DNA of 64,000 bases, taken from contig NC_068344.1 in the NCBI RefSeq assembly GCF_014633365.1, positions 8,881,669-8,945,668 on the forward strand, written 5' to 3'. Of this stretch, positions 46,476 to 57,416 are shown piece by piece. Each line of letters starts with the position of its first letter. Position 1 is the stretch's first letter. Source of the DNA: Diospyros lotus. Lineage: Eukaryota; Streptophyta; Magnoliopsida; Ericales; Ebenaceae. The notes below the pieces were generated by a model. That model had not been told where the DNA came from. It was given only the letters and a program-made list of their open reading frames with translations, and did no database searches. A program made the position numbers and the translations under genes.

Positions 46476-49400
46476 TCATTCATCAGTTAAATCAAAAACA
46501 TCTTTTGTAATAACATTTTTGTTAATAAGAGACATAAATACTTGAATTCGAGTTATATATGGTGTTTCCCATTCACGTGCAATATCATATCGATATTTAT
46601 GCCAATTGCGTGCAACAGGAGGAATTGGTGAACCTGATTTAAGAAATACCTGAAAAAATATAATACCATATTATTAGTAACAAATTTATATTAACATAAT
46701 TATATAAACATATAAATAAATTATTAAATAATAATACCTGTACAAAATGACAATCATCCACAAATCCAATAGTAATAATTCTATGTTGTATAACTGAAGG
46801 TGCAGCTGATCTCAATGGAAGGTAAGTAAGACACTGCATTCGAGATAAATGAACCAACACAACATTATATTTTGAAGCAATCAAATGACCCATGTCAGGT
46901 AAAGTCATCCAATGTTGAGGAGGTGCAACACACTCAAAGCAAGAAAATGCGTACATTAACTCATCTACACGCATAGCAGATCCATATAACTCTATATATT
47001 CATCACGAAAGGTATGCAACTCTCCAATCAGATTCATACGAATATCCCTCCAGTTGTGCTCACTCATTCCAAGTAACGCAGCAATAACACGAAATCCACA
47101 ATGTCCATCCGACTCCACATTAACAATATTATGTATAAAATGACATATTTTTTATGGGAATGAAGCATCATAGCCTAGCAATCTCTGTTTGACATTGGTA
47201 CGATAAAGTTTACCTTCATTCAGTGTCTTAACTGAGCTTTGTATTGTTGGAGATATGCTATCATGAATAGGCTGTACTATTTCAAAATATGATGGATCAC
47301 GTTGAGTGGATGTATCAACTTGAATTTTATTTTTTGATAATGGCTTACCTTTTGTCCGAACTTTCACACTTGGTGGGATCAATGAAGTCGTAGCTGGATC
47401 TATTAATTCTCTCAACTTCTGTTTTAATACGATTTTACCTCCTTCTGGTTCTGATTGAAATATATTATAAAGACTTTCCAACTCTGGATCAATTGTTAAC
47501 ACTAAGGACACATCAACAGTATTCACTAAATCTAATTTTGTCCAATAAGGGTGTACAAATGATAAAGGAATTGGTCTTCCCTCCATCATTAATTCTGCAA
47601 TTTCATGTGCACAAGGTAAACCATGTGTGCTTCTTATCACACATCTACATGCAACTTTATCCACTCCAATTTTTTGTGCCATCTCTGTTTACTTTAATAC
47701 CATATTCATTGCATTTCTTGATATAATACCTCTCAATTCTCTAAAAATTTCTGATCTGAAATTGTGTTGTACCAACATTAAACTCTTCTCAAAAGACCCC
47801 TTTATCTCAGTATGTTGTAACTCAATAAGAGAATTGATAATTTTCCATGATGATTCAAAGTCACCTTGTGATGATCCCAGATATCTCTTCAGCTTTGCAT
47901 GTGCGCTCTCAGCCCTTTCAATAAAAACATAAACAGTATTAGATTAATAAGAGATTAATTAGAGTTATTATAATAAAAATAATAACAACAACATTTGAGT
48001 TTACTAAAGAATACCTGTTAGTAGTAACATTGCCAAAATGTAATACTTTATTTGTCCACGCTGCAATAAATTTTTCTTTGTAATCATTTAGCCATGTATT
48101 TCTCACATAATCAAGTGCTCCTTCATATGCATGATACTCAACCATTAAGTCAGAAAGTAGACTTTGATACTCAATCTCAGTAGAGGCAAAAACAAGAAGA
48201 TTCCATTGTAACATGAACTTCTCCCATGTCTCCTTTCTATCAAAGAATTTCTTACACTTAGCAAGTACATTTTTAGATATATGCCATCTACATAATAAGG
48301 TTGTGGTACTTGGAAAGACTTTATATATTGCATTCATCAATGCTAATTCTCTATCAGTCACAATTACTCCAGGACATGCATTAGATCCCATCACATTCTT
48401 TAATCTCTCCATAGCCCATGTATAGTTATCCTCGTATTCATGGTTCATAAATACAAAAGCAACAGGAAAAGTTAACTCAGTGTATGTCACACCAACAATC
48501 TCAAGAAGTGGATATCTATATCTGTTAGTTTTGTATGTACAATCCATTATCAAGACATGTGGAAATATTTTTAATAAATCTATAGACATCGGATGCGCCC
48601 AAAATAAGTCTGTAATACAATTTGATTCATCAGTTCTGTGCCACTCCACATAATTACATTCTCTTAATTTCTTCATCAACTGTTGCATCTGTGATTTACC
48701 ACCTTTCTCAATAAGTTTATATCTTTGACGCGCATTATATATAGTTTTGATAGTAGTAACATTATTCTCATCATTTGCCTTGAGACTCATCAAAATATTT
48801 CTAAGTTTCACCAGATTCTCAGACATAGTTTTCAAAATTCCTTTCTCTTTTTCTATAAGTCTCCCTGCATATGAATGACCTTCCAATTGAACTGCTAGTG
48901 GATGATTATGCACTCCACATATAACTTTCAACTCCCACTGCTCAAATTTCATACCAAGTAATTCAAACGGACAATCACACTTTTTTGAACCTGTGGATTT
49001 CCTTTTTAATTCTCCTATTATTTCTTCCTTCTTCTTAGATGGTCTATACTTTCCACTACGTTCACAAGAAAGACGAACTCTAGGTCTTTTTCTAGGACCC
49101 CCAGATTCTGAACTCTTGATCACAATCACAATTCCATTTTGTTTTCCAATTTTTTTAGCCCATTCAATGAGTGCTTCTCTAGTATCAAATAGCTAATACA
49201 ACCAAAAAAAAAAATATTTAGATATACTTTTTTTAATAATTCAAATAAAATTATTAAAAATCTATCATACCTCATTTGTAGTAAATTGTTGAATAAGATC
49301 AAATTGCTGGATTCTATAATTCGATTCCTATAAAAAAATTAATAAAATAAAATATAGATTAGAACTTGAAAATAAAATATTTCCCTAAACCTAAAATTCT

Positions 49401-49989
49401 AAAATTCGGGAGAGTTGCTCAATGTGCGAATCCTAGAATTCGGGACACTAACTTTTTTTCCTGAAGTCTAGCATTCGGGGAAGGTCGGCCTCCCCAAATG
49501 TGAGCATTCGGGAAAAGCCATCTTTCCCGAATTCTAGCATTCGGAGAAGACTTGCCTTCCCGAATTCCAGCATTCGGGGAAGATCGGCCTCCCCGAAGGC
49601 TAGAATTTGGGAAAGCCGGCCTTCCCCGAATGCCAGCATTCGGGGAGGCCATAATTTCCCGAATGCCAGCATTCGGGGAAGGCTGCCTTCCCCGAAGGCT
49701 GAAATTAGGAGAAGGCCAGCCCTCCCGAATTCCAGCTTTCGGAGAGGCAACTAACCTTCCTATAAAGGCATTCTTCCTTACATTATCTCTATATTTATTT
49801 ATAAATACTCTTGCATTTCAATACAATTCATATTACATTTTTATAAATACAAACACATTTTAAAACAAATATTTACAGATTACTTACCTGTGTCTGTGCG
49901 TTATATTCTTTTTCTAAATAGCTATCTTGTTCTTCCTCAAACTCGTCCCAGTTCTCAATAGTTTAGTATAGTAATCCATAATCGATCAT
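46476..49989 (-). pseudogene. MULE transposase-SWIM-OTU protease fusion; three in-frame stops
   Basis: Five exons on minus: 49989-49888, 49327-49271, 49192-48015, 47914-46738, 46649-46476, all with GT-AG borders and matching phases; about 895 codons. Residues about 54-140: FAR1/MuDR-type DNA-binding region (TREALIEWAKKIG, KKCDCPF, GVHNHP). About 230-340: MULE transposase core (IMDCTYKTNRYRYPLL, VTDRELALMNAI, LLCRWHISKNV). About 530-550: SWIM zinc finger CRC...GLPCAH. About 710-840: OTU-type cysteine protease with Cys box SDGHCGFRVIA and His box DDCHFVQ. Stops: TAA at 49965-49963, 47691-47689 and 47154-47152. The last lies exactly between the transposase and OTU parts, which otherwise share one frame. 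Confidence 0.88.
49396..49746. repeat. Palindrome array 3 in the MULE
   Basis: About ten units in 350 bp, such as CCCGAATGCCAGCATTCGGG at 49626-49645 and again at 49659-49678, and CCCGAATTCCAGCATTCGGG at 49559-49578. It lies wholly within intron 1 of the transposase gene (49887-49328). The spacers also contain short palindromes (GGCCGGCCTT-like). Frames through it on both strands are repetitive (FPNSSIRG-like) and not credible genes. Confidence 0.9.
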
Positions 49990-50242
49990 AAAATGTATGA
50001 ATCGCTGATGAGAGAAAACAGATTTGCATGAGTGTGAGCTGAAAGTGATTCTCTAAGTCTCTAAGAGAAAGAGATACAGATTTTAGGAGAAAATATTTGA
50101 TTGGGATATGAGCCACTGTGAAGAAAGAAAATTTTTTCGGCGAAAGACGTATGTCAGGTGGTGGTGGTTGAGTATTGAAGATAAGGGTAAAATTGAATTT
50201 TTATTTAAGAGTATTTTAGGTATATTAAAAAATGGTTACAAT

Positions 50243-50274
50243 GAGTAAAACGTTGGCTGCGAATAGAATTTCCC
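50243..50274 (-). repeat. MULE right TIR
   Basis: Inverted copy of the left TIR with one difference (C for T at position 14). Confidence 0.93.
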
Positions 50275-50283
50275 TAATATCAA

Positions 50284-51182
50284 TTCCCTTTTTAAAACAA
50301 ATAAGGAATAGTATTACCTTGAGAATTATTTTTTAGTAAATGTTGAATAATATTATTTTATTTTATTATTATCTCATCAGAGCTTAATATTTGTAACCAA
50401 ACAATGATTATAACTAGAACTCTTCTTTAAAAGCTTTACAAATTCTAGGATGGCCCCACTTTACAAATTTCAGTGTGTGTATATATATATATATATATAT
50501 ACGTAACATTTAATTTCAACTTTGACTATTTCAATATTTAAAGACAATACAATGCAATAAAATCCCACCAACTATTACCTTTACACATGCATTCCAATTT
50601 CTAGAGTACCGATTAACATATTCTTATTAGTTTTGCACACATATTCAATTATCAAATGGCAATATGCTTAATCTGAAATTAATATGTTTAATATTAATTA
50701 ACTTTTGTATTCTACAGAACACCACCAATACTCTTCAAGTATGGTAGCATTTTCCATGAAATTGACACTTCTTTGGAAGATTGCGAGAGAGCTTGCCGTC
50801 TAGAGTGGGGTGGGAAAGAGAAGTAAGAGATGATGACTAATAAGCGAGGCTGGGCCCCCTACCCCATGGACGAAGAAGAGTCAGAAGTCTTCGCAAGTTG
50901 GAGGGGCGGGTCGACGAGGAAGCTGCTGTGTGGGAAACTCGAAACTCCTCCTCCCCCACTGGATTGGATTTTCTAGCGTAACTAGGCAATGAGATGCTTT
51001 GTGGTGATTGGGACGAAGTCTTCGGGGTCAATTCACTGCCGTGCTTGAGCTGCAAATTCCTTTATTAATTCATCATCTCAAACATGCATATTTAGCGATT
51101 CTTGTATTGTAATTCCCATCCTCTTTTGCCCAATTGAATGGCAGTGAATGGTGGGCGTTTGGCTGCCTAGAAAGTTCAGGTC
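50284..51182. other. Spacer between MULE and copia element
   Basis: AT-rich to 50720, with (TA)n at 50476-50500. A short coding-like stretch at about 50719-50826 (LFKYGSIFHEIDTSLEDCER) follows an AG and ends in a stop. I do not recognise it. No gene is called. Confidence 0.45.
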
Positions 51183-51598
51183 TGTGATAGTGATAATTAT
51201 CACTTAAAATTTTAATTTATTTATGATTGAGTTTCCTAATTAGACTAGTATTAAGATTTTAAATTTGACAATAATTAAGATGTTATCAAAATGTTATCAA
51301 ATTTGATTTTGATTGGAATTTATTTCATTTAGAGAAATATCATCTTGACTTATCTCATATGAAAAAATATTCTCATGAATTATTTTTTTATTAGGATGTG
51401 ATTTCTTGTATTCATGATTATTTTAGATCTATAAATAGGTGTTCAGATCATTGGAATTATTATAGTAATATTCAATTAGTAATATTTTGTTCTCTCTGCT
51501 TATAATTTTTCTCGATTTAGGTTTTCTACATTAAATTTTGTGTTCATGCATTTGTTGATGGTTTGTTTGTGATTTATTTTTTATCCAAAATCGTAACA
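51183..51598 (+). repeat. 5' LTR of the Tork-like copia
   Basis: TGTGATAGTG...AATCGTAACA, 416 bp. TATA-type CTATAAATAG at 51429-51438. No partner LTR is visible in the window, so the borders rest on TG...CA ends and the adjoining primer-binding site. Confidence 0.65.
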
Positions 51599-52560
51599 AA
51601 TTAGTATCAAAACCGTTAAATCAAACAATTAACAATCGTTGGATTTGCACATCTTCATCATCTTCCATAGCCAAGTTACAAGTTGCCCAGCTTCTACCAC
51701 TATTGCTAATAGTCACAGTCTTCCAAAAGCTCTCTACCATTGTCGACCGACACCATCTTCGGCTACCTCTGGTTCTTGCCCGGTCGGAAAACCTCAGCCT
51801 CCCCATCGACCGCTATTATCTCTGTCCGCCTGCTCGATCGTCGACAACAACCTCAGATCCGTCACCTCAAACAGCCATAAATGGTCGTTCGTCTTCTAGT
51901 AGACAACCTCTTCTACTCTGTGTTCGATCACCGATGGTTGTCTCTACCATCGATCGACGACTCCCTCTCTGCCATAGATGATCACTTTTGCTACTAGATA
52001 GAGCGTCCTCGTTGTTCGACTTGCACTATCGTAGATCGATGGCCAATCTCCTCTTCCTCCTGTCATCGTAGCTTCCATCCACCTTGCCAGCTGCCGTTTA
52101 CGCCGTTGAACCCCACGCCTTGTCGTCGATCAATGGCTTATCCTATTGTTGAACCTACTTCTGTTCGCCTTTGAAGAAAATTCAAGCTTCAAGGTTCTAA
52201 GCACACCCAGATCTGTTGACCTGACCTGCCAGGATTCAACTCACTCCAAATTCAATAGAGCTATCAGTCCCGATTTTGATCTATTTTTTTTGCCTAGATT
52301 TGCTATTTTTGGTATGTTTTTAATTGGGTTTCTTATTTAAATTATTTGATAGTATTTGGGGTTATTTAATAGCTACTTTGAAGTACGATATTCCCTTTTT
52401 CAATCAAAATATTAGATTTTTACTATGGCAGTTTAAAATATGTACAATTTTAGCATAGATGAATTTAGATGATGCGCTTTTGGGTTTTAAAAAAAAAACA
52501 CAATCATTGAGTATTAAGGAAAAAAAACATAAGGATTGTAAGGTCTTGTCAAAAATACAT
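51599..52560 (+). other. Leader region of the Tork-like copia
   Basis: Holds the degraded primer-binding site at 51603-51615, then about 550 bp of pyrimidine-rich sequence and an AT-rich stretch. The N-terminal part of gag expected here is missing or unrecognisable. Confidence 0.5.
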
Positions 52561-52593
52561 TTGTATTTATCAAATCAAATTTTGTAGGATGTT

Positions 52594-55307
52594 TTGAAAA
52601 AAAAAAAAATCGTTGCCGCTCTATGGTTGAAATTGGAACAACTGTGTATAACGAAAAGCTTGACTAATAAGTTACATCTCAAACAACGGTTATATTCTCA
52701 TAGAATGACAAAAGGTACATCGATTGAAAGCCATTTACCTGCTTTCAAAGAAATTATTTCTAATTTGGAAAGCATGGAAGTTAAGTATGATGATGAGAAT
52801 TTGGGTATAATTTTATTATGTTATTTACCAGTCTCATATTCAACTTTTAGAGATACCATACTCTATAATCGTAATACTCTCACCCTAGATGAAGTTTATG
52901 ATGTTTTATTCTCGAAAGAAAAAATTCGTGACTTCTAAAAATTAGGGGATGGTCTATTGATTAGAGGAAGAACACAAGATAGAAATTATAGTGGTAGAGG
53001 AAAAAGTAGATCAAAGTCTACAAATAAAGAAAAAAAATGTAATTATTATAAGAAGAAAGGATACATAAAAAAGGAGTGTTATTAGCTGCATTAAAAACTT
53101 AAGAGATAAGAATTTGACCAAAAAGAAAAACAACTTGAAAGTTCTAGCGAAACTAATGTTGTTGAAAATAACAATAGTGATGGTGAATTTATGGTGGTAA
53201 CTAATGAGATTACTAAACCTAGTGAAGATTGGATCATCGACACAACATGCACGTTTCATATGTCTCCTAATAGGGATTGATTTTCGACATATAAAACTGA
53301 CTTCCACTGATGTGTTGATGGATAATAATTCTTCTTGTAAAATTGCTGGTGTTGGAATAGTTAAAATTAAGATGTTTGATGGTGTTAATTAAACTTTAAC
53401 TAATGTCAGACATGCTCCCAATCTCAAAAAGAAATCTTATTTCATCGAGTACTCTTGATTTGAATGGGTATAAATTCATTGGTGAATATGGAGTTATTAA
53501 GGTCAGTAAAGGCTCTCTCATTGTGATGAAAGGTAAAAAGGAATACGGTCGATTATATGTTTTGCAAGACTCTATTGTTACAGGTGATGCTTTTGTCTCT
53601 ACTTTTTCTTTATTCGATACCGATATCACTCATCTATGACATATAGGTTTTAGACATATGGTGAAATAGGTATGGATGAATTGAGAAAAATATGATTTAT
53701 TGAAGGGCATAGTATTGGAAAATTAGAGTTTTGTGAGCACTTCTTCTTCAGTAAGCAAAATGGGTTAGATTTGATAAAACCATTCACAATACAAAATGTA
53801 TATTGGACTATGTCCATTCTGATATCTGGGGTTCGACCAAAGTACCTTCTATAGATGGTGTCAGATACATGTTAATTGTCATTGATGATTTTTCTAAGAA
53901 AGTCTGAGTATTCTTTTTGAAACAAAGACTAATGTTTTGCTACTTTTAAGCAGTGAAAGACTATGAGAAACAAACCAACAGATTATTGTATTGGTAAAGA
54001 TGGACCTAGAAGAAATATTAGACCTCCTCAAAGGTATACTGAAATTGATTTCGTTGCCTATGCTTTGAGTGTGGCTGAAGATATTGACTGTATGAAGAAC
54101 CTTCCACTTATTCTAAAGTCATTAATTGTGTTAAATCTGGGAGATGGATTATAGCGATGCAAGAACAGATAGAATCCTTACACAAAAATGGTACTTGGAA
54201 ATTGAAAAAACTACCTAAGAATAAGAAAACAATCAAGTGCAAATGGATATTCTAGAAGAAAGAGGGTATACTAGGAGTTGAAAAATCGAGGTATAAAGTC
54301 AGACTCGTAGCAAAGGGATACAGTCAGATTCCAGGTATGGACTTCACAAACGTATTTTCTCTAATTGTAAAACACAGTTCTATCTAGGCATTACTTGGTA
54401 TTGTGGCTATCCAAGATCTTGAACTTGAACAAATGGATGTCAAGACAATCTTTTTACATGGGAAACTTGATGAGGATATCTATATGCATCAACCAGAGGG
54501 TTTCGAAGTTACAGGCAAAGAAGACTTTGTGTGCTTATTGAAGAAGTCTCTGTATAGTTTGAAACAATCTCCTTGGCAATGGTATAAAAGGTTTGATTCC
54601 TTTATAATTAAGCACAATTTTAATAAATGCAGTTATGATAGTTGTGTTTATTTTAAAAGGAACAAGAACTAGTCATTTATATATCTGCTTCTATATATTG
54701 ATGATATGCTGGTAGCATCAAAAGATAAAAATGAAATAAGAAGATTGAAAGCTCAGTTTAACAAAGAATTTGAGATGAAAGATTTGAGAGCAGCGAAAAA
54801 GATACTTGAATGCAAATTTCAAGAGTGAGGGAGGCAGATAAATTATATCTAAGTCAATAGGGATACATTGAGAAAGTTCTAACTAAATTCAATATGCAGA
54901 AGGCTAAACCTGTAAGTACTCCATTGGCTGCACATTTTAAACTTTCATTTAGCTTGTCTCCTCAATCAGATGATGAAATTGACAAGATGTTGAAAAATCC
55001 ATACTCTAGCGTAGTAGGTTGTCTTATGTATGCTATGGTTTGTACACGCATTGATATGGCTCATGTAGTCAACGTGGTTAGTAGATACATAGCTAATACT
55101 GGTAAAGAACATTGGAAGGGAGTCAAATAAATTTTTTGATGTTTGTGTGGTACCACTGATGTCTATTTAAAATTTGGAAACACTAGAGATGGAGTTATTA
55201 GTTTTATTGATTCTGATTTTGCAAGTGATCCTAATAAGAGAAGATCGCTTACTAGGTATGTTTTCATCATTGGTGGTTATGCTATCAGTTGGAATGATAC
55301 CTTACTA
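52594..55307 (+). pseudogene. gag-pol of the Tork-like copia, decayed with internal deletion
   Basis: Gag: ITKSLTNKLHLKQRLY and LPVSYSTFRDTIL (52594-52938). A CCHC-type knuckle beginning KKCNYYKKKGYIKKEC (about 53032-53080). Protease region with TCTFHMSPN-like remains near 53245 and the downstream LTNVRHAPNLKKNLIS region (53395-53450). GAG-pre-integrase and integrase start to about 53955 (LEFCEHF, YVHSDIWG-like, IDDFSKKV). The frame then jumps directly to the pre-RT linker (RRNIRPPQRYTE, 53963-54154), so most of the integrase core is deleted. RT follows with DVKTIFLHGKLDEDIYM (54403-54672) and LLYIDDMLV (near 54690), then RNase H IDSDFASDPNKRRSLT (55143-55307). Confidence 0.85.
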
Positions 55308-55433
55308 TGTAACACCCATTTTTCCCGAGCGTGTCACCATGCTGGGTCTCAACATATAAATACATATTTTCTTTCCAAAATACATTTCTTAAATCTCAAG
55401 TACTGTATTTCAAAGAGAAACCCCCAACATATC
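55308..55433 (+). mobile_element. LTR-like fragment (TGTAACACCC terminus)
   Basis: Begins TGTAACACCCATTTTTCCC, where the copia RNase H stops, and is itself interrupted at 55434 by the chromovirus LTR. The remainder must lie beyond that element, outside the window. It resembles the left end of a long gypsy LTR. Confidence 0.5.
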
Positions 55434-55996
55434 TGTCACGACCCAAAATCCGGGGCCATGACCGGCACCATCCCTCTTGAAGCCACAAGCTCCAATAGCG
55501 AATAGTAAGCCTTAAAATACATATAATCATTCAAACCTTTAACAACCTCATATACACTACAAAATAAATGCATTTCCATTAACTGATATTAAAGTGCCCA
55601 CCGGCTATAAATTCATTACATGCTTACAATATTCAAAATTTTCCAGTTTACATATGAGAGGAATATTAACTTCCCTATACTCAACCCGTGAGATGAGATA
55701 CATGTGTTGTAGCCGGAGCATGTCTAGAGTAAATAGAGCAGAATCGTTTACCACGACTCCTACCCTCAAAATGATGTCAACCTAGAAAGTCTGAAATATT
55801 GAGGGGTAAGCCTGACACTGGCTTAGTGAGGAGTAAAGAGCATTATAATGGTGGAAATGTAGAATCAATGCATCTAAGAATGATCATCATACCATGCTAT
55901 GCCTAAAAGTACTTACAACAATATATGAGATGACAAATAAACATGCACATATATGAGTTAACCATTTAGAACCAAAATTCATAGATTCCATTCTCT

Positions 55997-56116
55997 TGGG
56001 GCGGAACGACTCTCACCCACAAGATTCGCTTCGACGGAACCACTCTCGCCTACAAAGCATCATGGCGGAACCACTCTCGCTAAGTAAGGGCGGATCCACT
56101 CTCACCTTAATACCTA
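55997..56116. repeat. GGCGGAaCcACTCTCgCC repeats in the chromovirus LTR
   Basis: Four imperfect copies at about 56000, 56033, 56063 and 56089 (GGGCGGAACGACTCTCACC, GACGGAACCACTCTCGCC and so on). The same block is in the 5' LTR at 63111-63220. Much more GC-rich than the rest of the LTR. Confidence 0.75.
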
Positions 56117-57187
56117 TACGTGGTGCACCAACGGCTAACATTTACTGTAGTTAACATACATGGTTCTAGTTGTTACTCCCTTTAATACATTTTTCATACC
56201 ATCATTTAATATCATCAAATGCCATATACAACATATCACAAGTGTCAATATGCTCACAACAGACAATATAGATTCCAATTTCCCGTATGCAACTAAGAAT
56301 GAGATCATGAATAAGATATATAGAATAACCAAATAATAAGAGATATGAATGCAACAATTACCACCATAATACAATTTACCCACTCACAGTGTAATAGAAG
56401 AGGCGGGATTCCCTCAAACGCCTCTGGGTTGGGGCGCGCCAAAATCACCTAACAAAATTATCAATCCACATAAAATTTAAATAAATATAAAATTTAAATC
56501 TCCTAGGATTTGGGCCAACCCAAATGCTGCCCCAATGGCCCAAAGCCCCAAAATAAAACAACCTAGGCCAGTCACATTGCCGACGGCCACCACTAGCCGA
56601 AAATCCCGACAATCAAAACCTTCCATTAGAAGCGCCTAGCAATAGAGGTCAATATATACAAAAATGAGTCAGAACTAACAGTTGGATTGCTGTAGATCTG
56701 TTTTTAAATTCTGGCCAGATTTGAAAATAAGTTATTTGACGTCGTCGCCCATATTTTTCGGCGATCTGAGACAACCATTCAACTCCCTTACCCTCATAGA
56801 CCAACATACTAAAAAATCATCAAGATCTAACGGTTAGATCTTCGTAGATCTAACTTTTAATTTTTGACCAGATTACAAACCACACTATTGTCGCCGCTGG
56901 CCGACGTTTTCTGAATATCTGAGGCAGCCATTCAACACCCCTAACCCCATTTACTAACATATCCAAAATCTAGCAAAATCTAACGGCTAGATCTTTGTAG
57001 ATCTAAGTTCAAACTTTCGGCCAACACACCCAAACGCATATACATACACCTCTCATGAATCTATTCTTAAAAGTAAGGCCAAAGAAAATAAAAAGCTTAC
57101 CTTGTTGTAGATTGGGGTCGACTTCACGGTGAAAGTGTGGTTGGATTCAAGATCAACAGCTAGATTTTGCAAAATCAATTGAAAGAG

Positions 57188-57190
<3 letters not shown>

Positions 57191-57232
<42 letters not shown>

Positions 57233-57282
57233 TTGCTGGATTGGAAGAAAAAGGAGAAGAGGGGGGGGGGGGGGGGGGGAAC
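57191..57282. repeat. GA microsatellite and poly-G tract
   Basis: (GA)n at about 57191-57226, then about 20 consecutive G around 57259-57280. The exact length of such a homopolymer is prone to sequencing error. Confidence 0.8.
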
Positions 57283-57416
57283 TAGAGCCCTAAGGCTTTT
57301 ATATGGCCTTATGGGCTTGAGTTCTCTTCTTGGGCTTTCTCAAATTAAGGCTCAAAGGTTGGGCTTTATAATCTCACCCCCTTATAGAAAATTCATCCTT
57401 GAATTTTATCTATTTC

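Larger units (their letters stand above)
42492..50274. mobile_element. Mutator-like element (MULE), 7.78 kb, with PMD gene and transposase-OTU fusion
   Basis: The termini begin GGGAAATTCTATT and are inverted repeats for 32 bp with one mismatch (42492-42523 and 50243-50274). The flanks are an exact 9-bp duplication TAATATCAA (42483-42491 and 50275-50283), the Mutator hallmark. It carries two convergent genes: PMD on plus (43993-46118) and transposase-SWIM-OTU on minus (49989-46476). Three palindrome arrays lie near the ends (42881-43146, 43647-43850, 49396-49746). Both genes have a few in-frame stops but complete exon structure, so the element is recently inactivated or needs a helper. Confidence 0.95.
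51183..55307 (+). mobile_element. Tork/Tnt1-like Ty1/copia element, 3'-truncated and decayed
   Basis: 5' LTR at 51183-51598, a degraded primer-binding site just after it (TAGTATCAAAACC against the usual TGGTATCAGAGCC), then gag, protease, part of integrase, RT and RNase H in plus orientation. RNase H is cut at 55307 by another retroelement terminus, so the 3' LTR is not seen. Many stops, and an internal deletion within integrase. Confidence 0.85.
55434..57376 (-). repeat. 3' LTR of the chromovirus
   Basis: TGTCACGACC...TATAATCTCA on plus, 1943 bp. It contains repeats at 55997-56116, a (GA)n run at 57191-57226 and a long G homopolymer at about 57260-57279. Confidence 0.85.

Noticed and set aside
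49419..49863. Overlapping frames on both strands with FPNSSIRG-type repeats
   Set aside because: They are produced by the palindrome array, have no domain, and lie within a supported intron.
50837..51055. Minus-strand 72-codon frame near a DNA/RT-like region
   Set aside because: Serine/proline-rich with no recognisable domain; probably chance.
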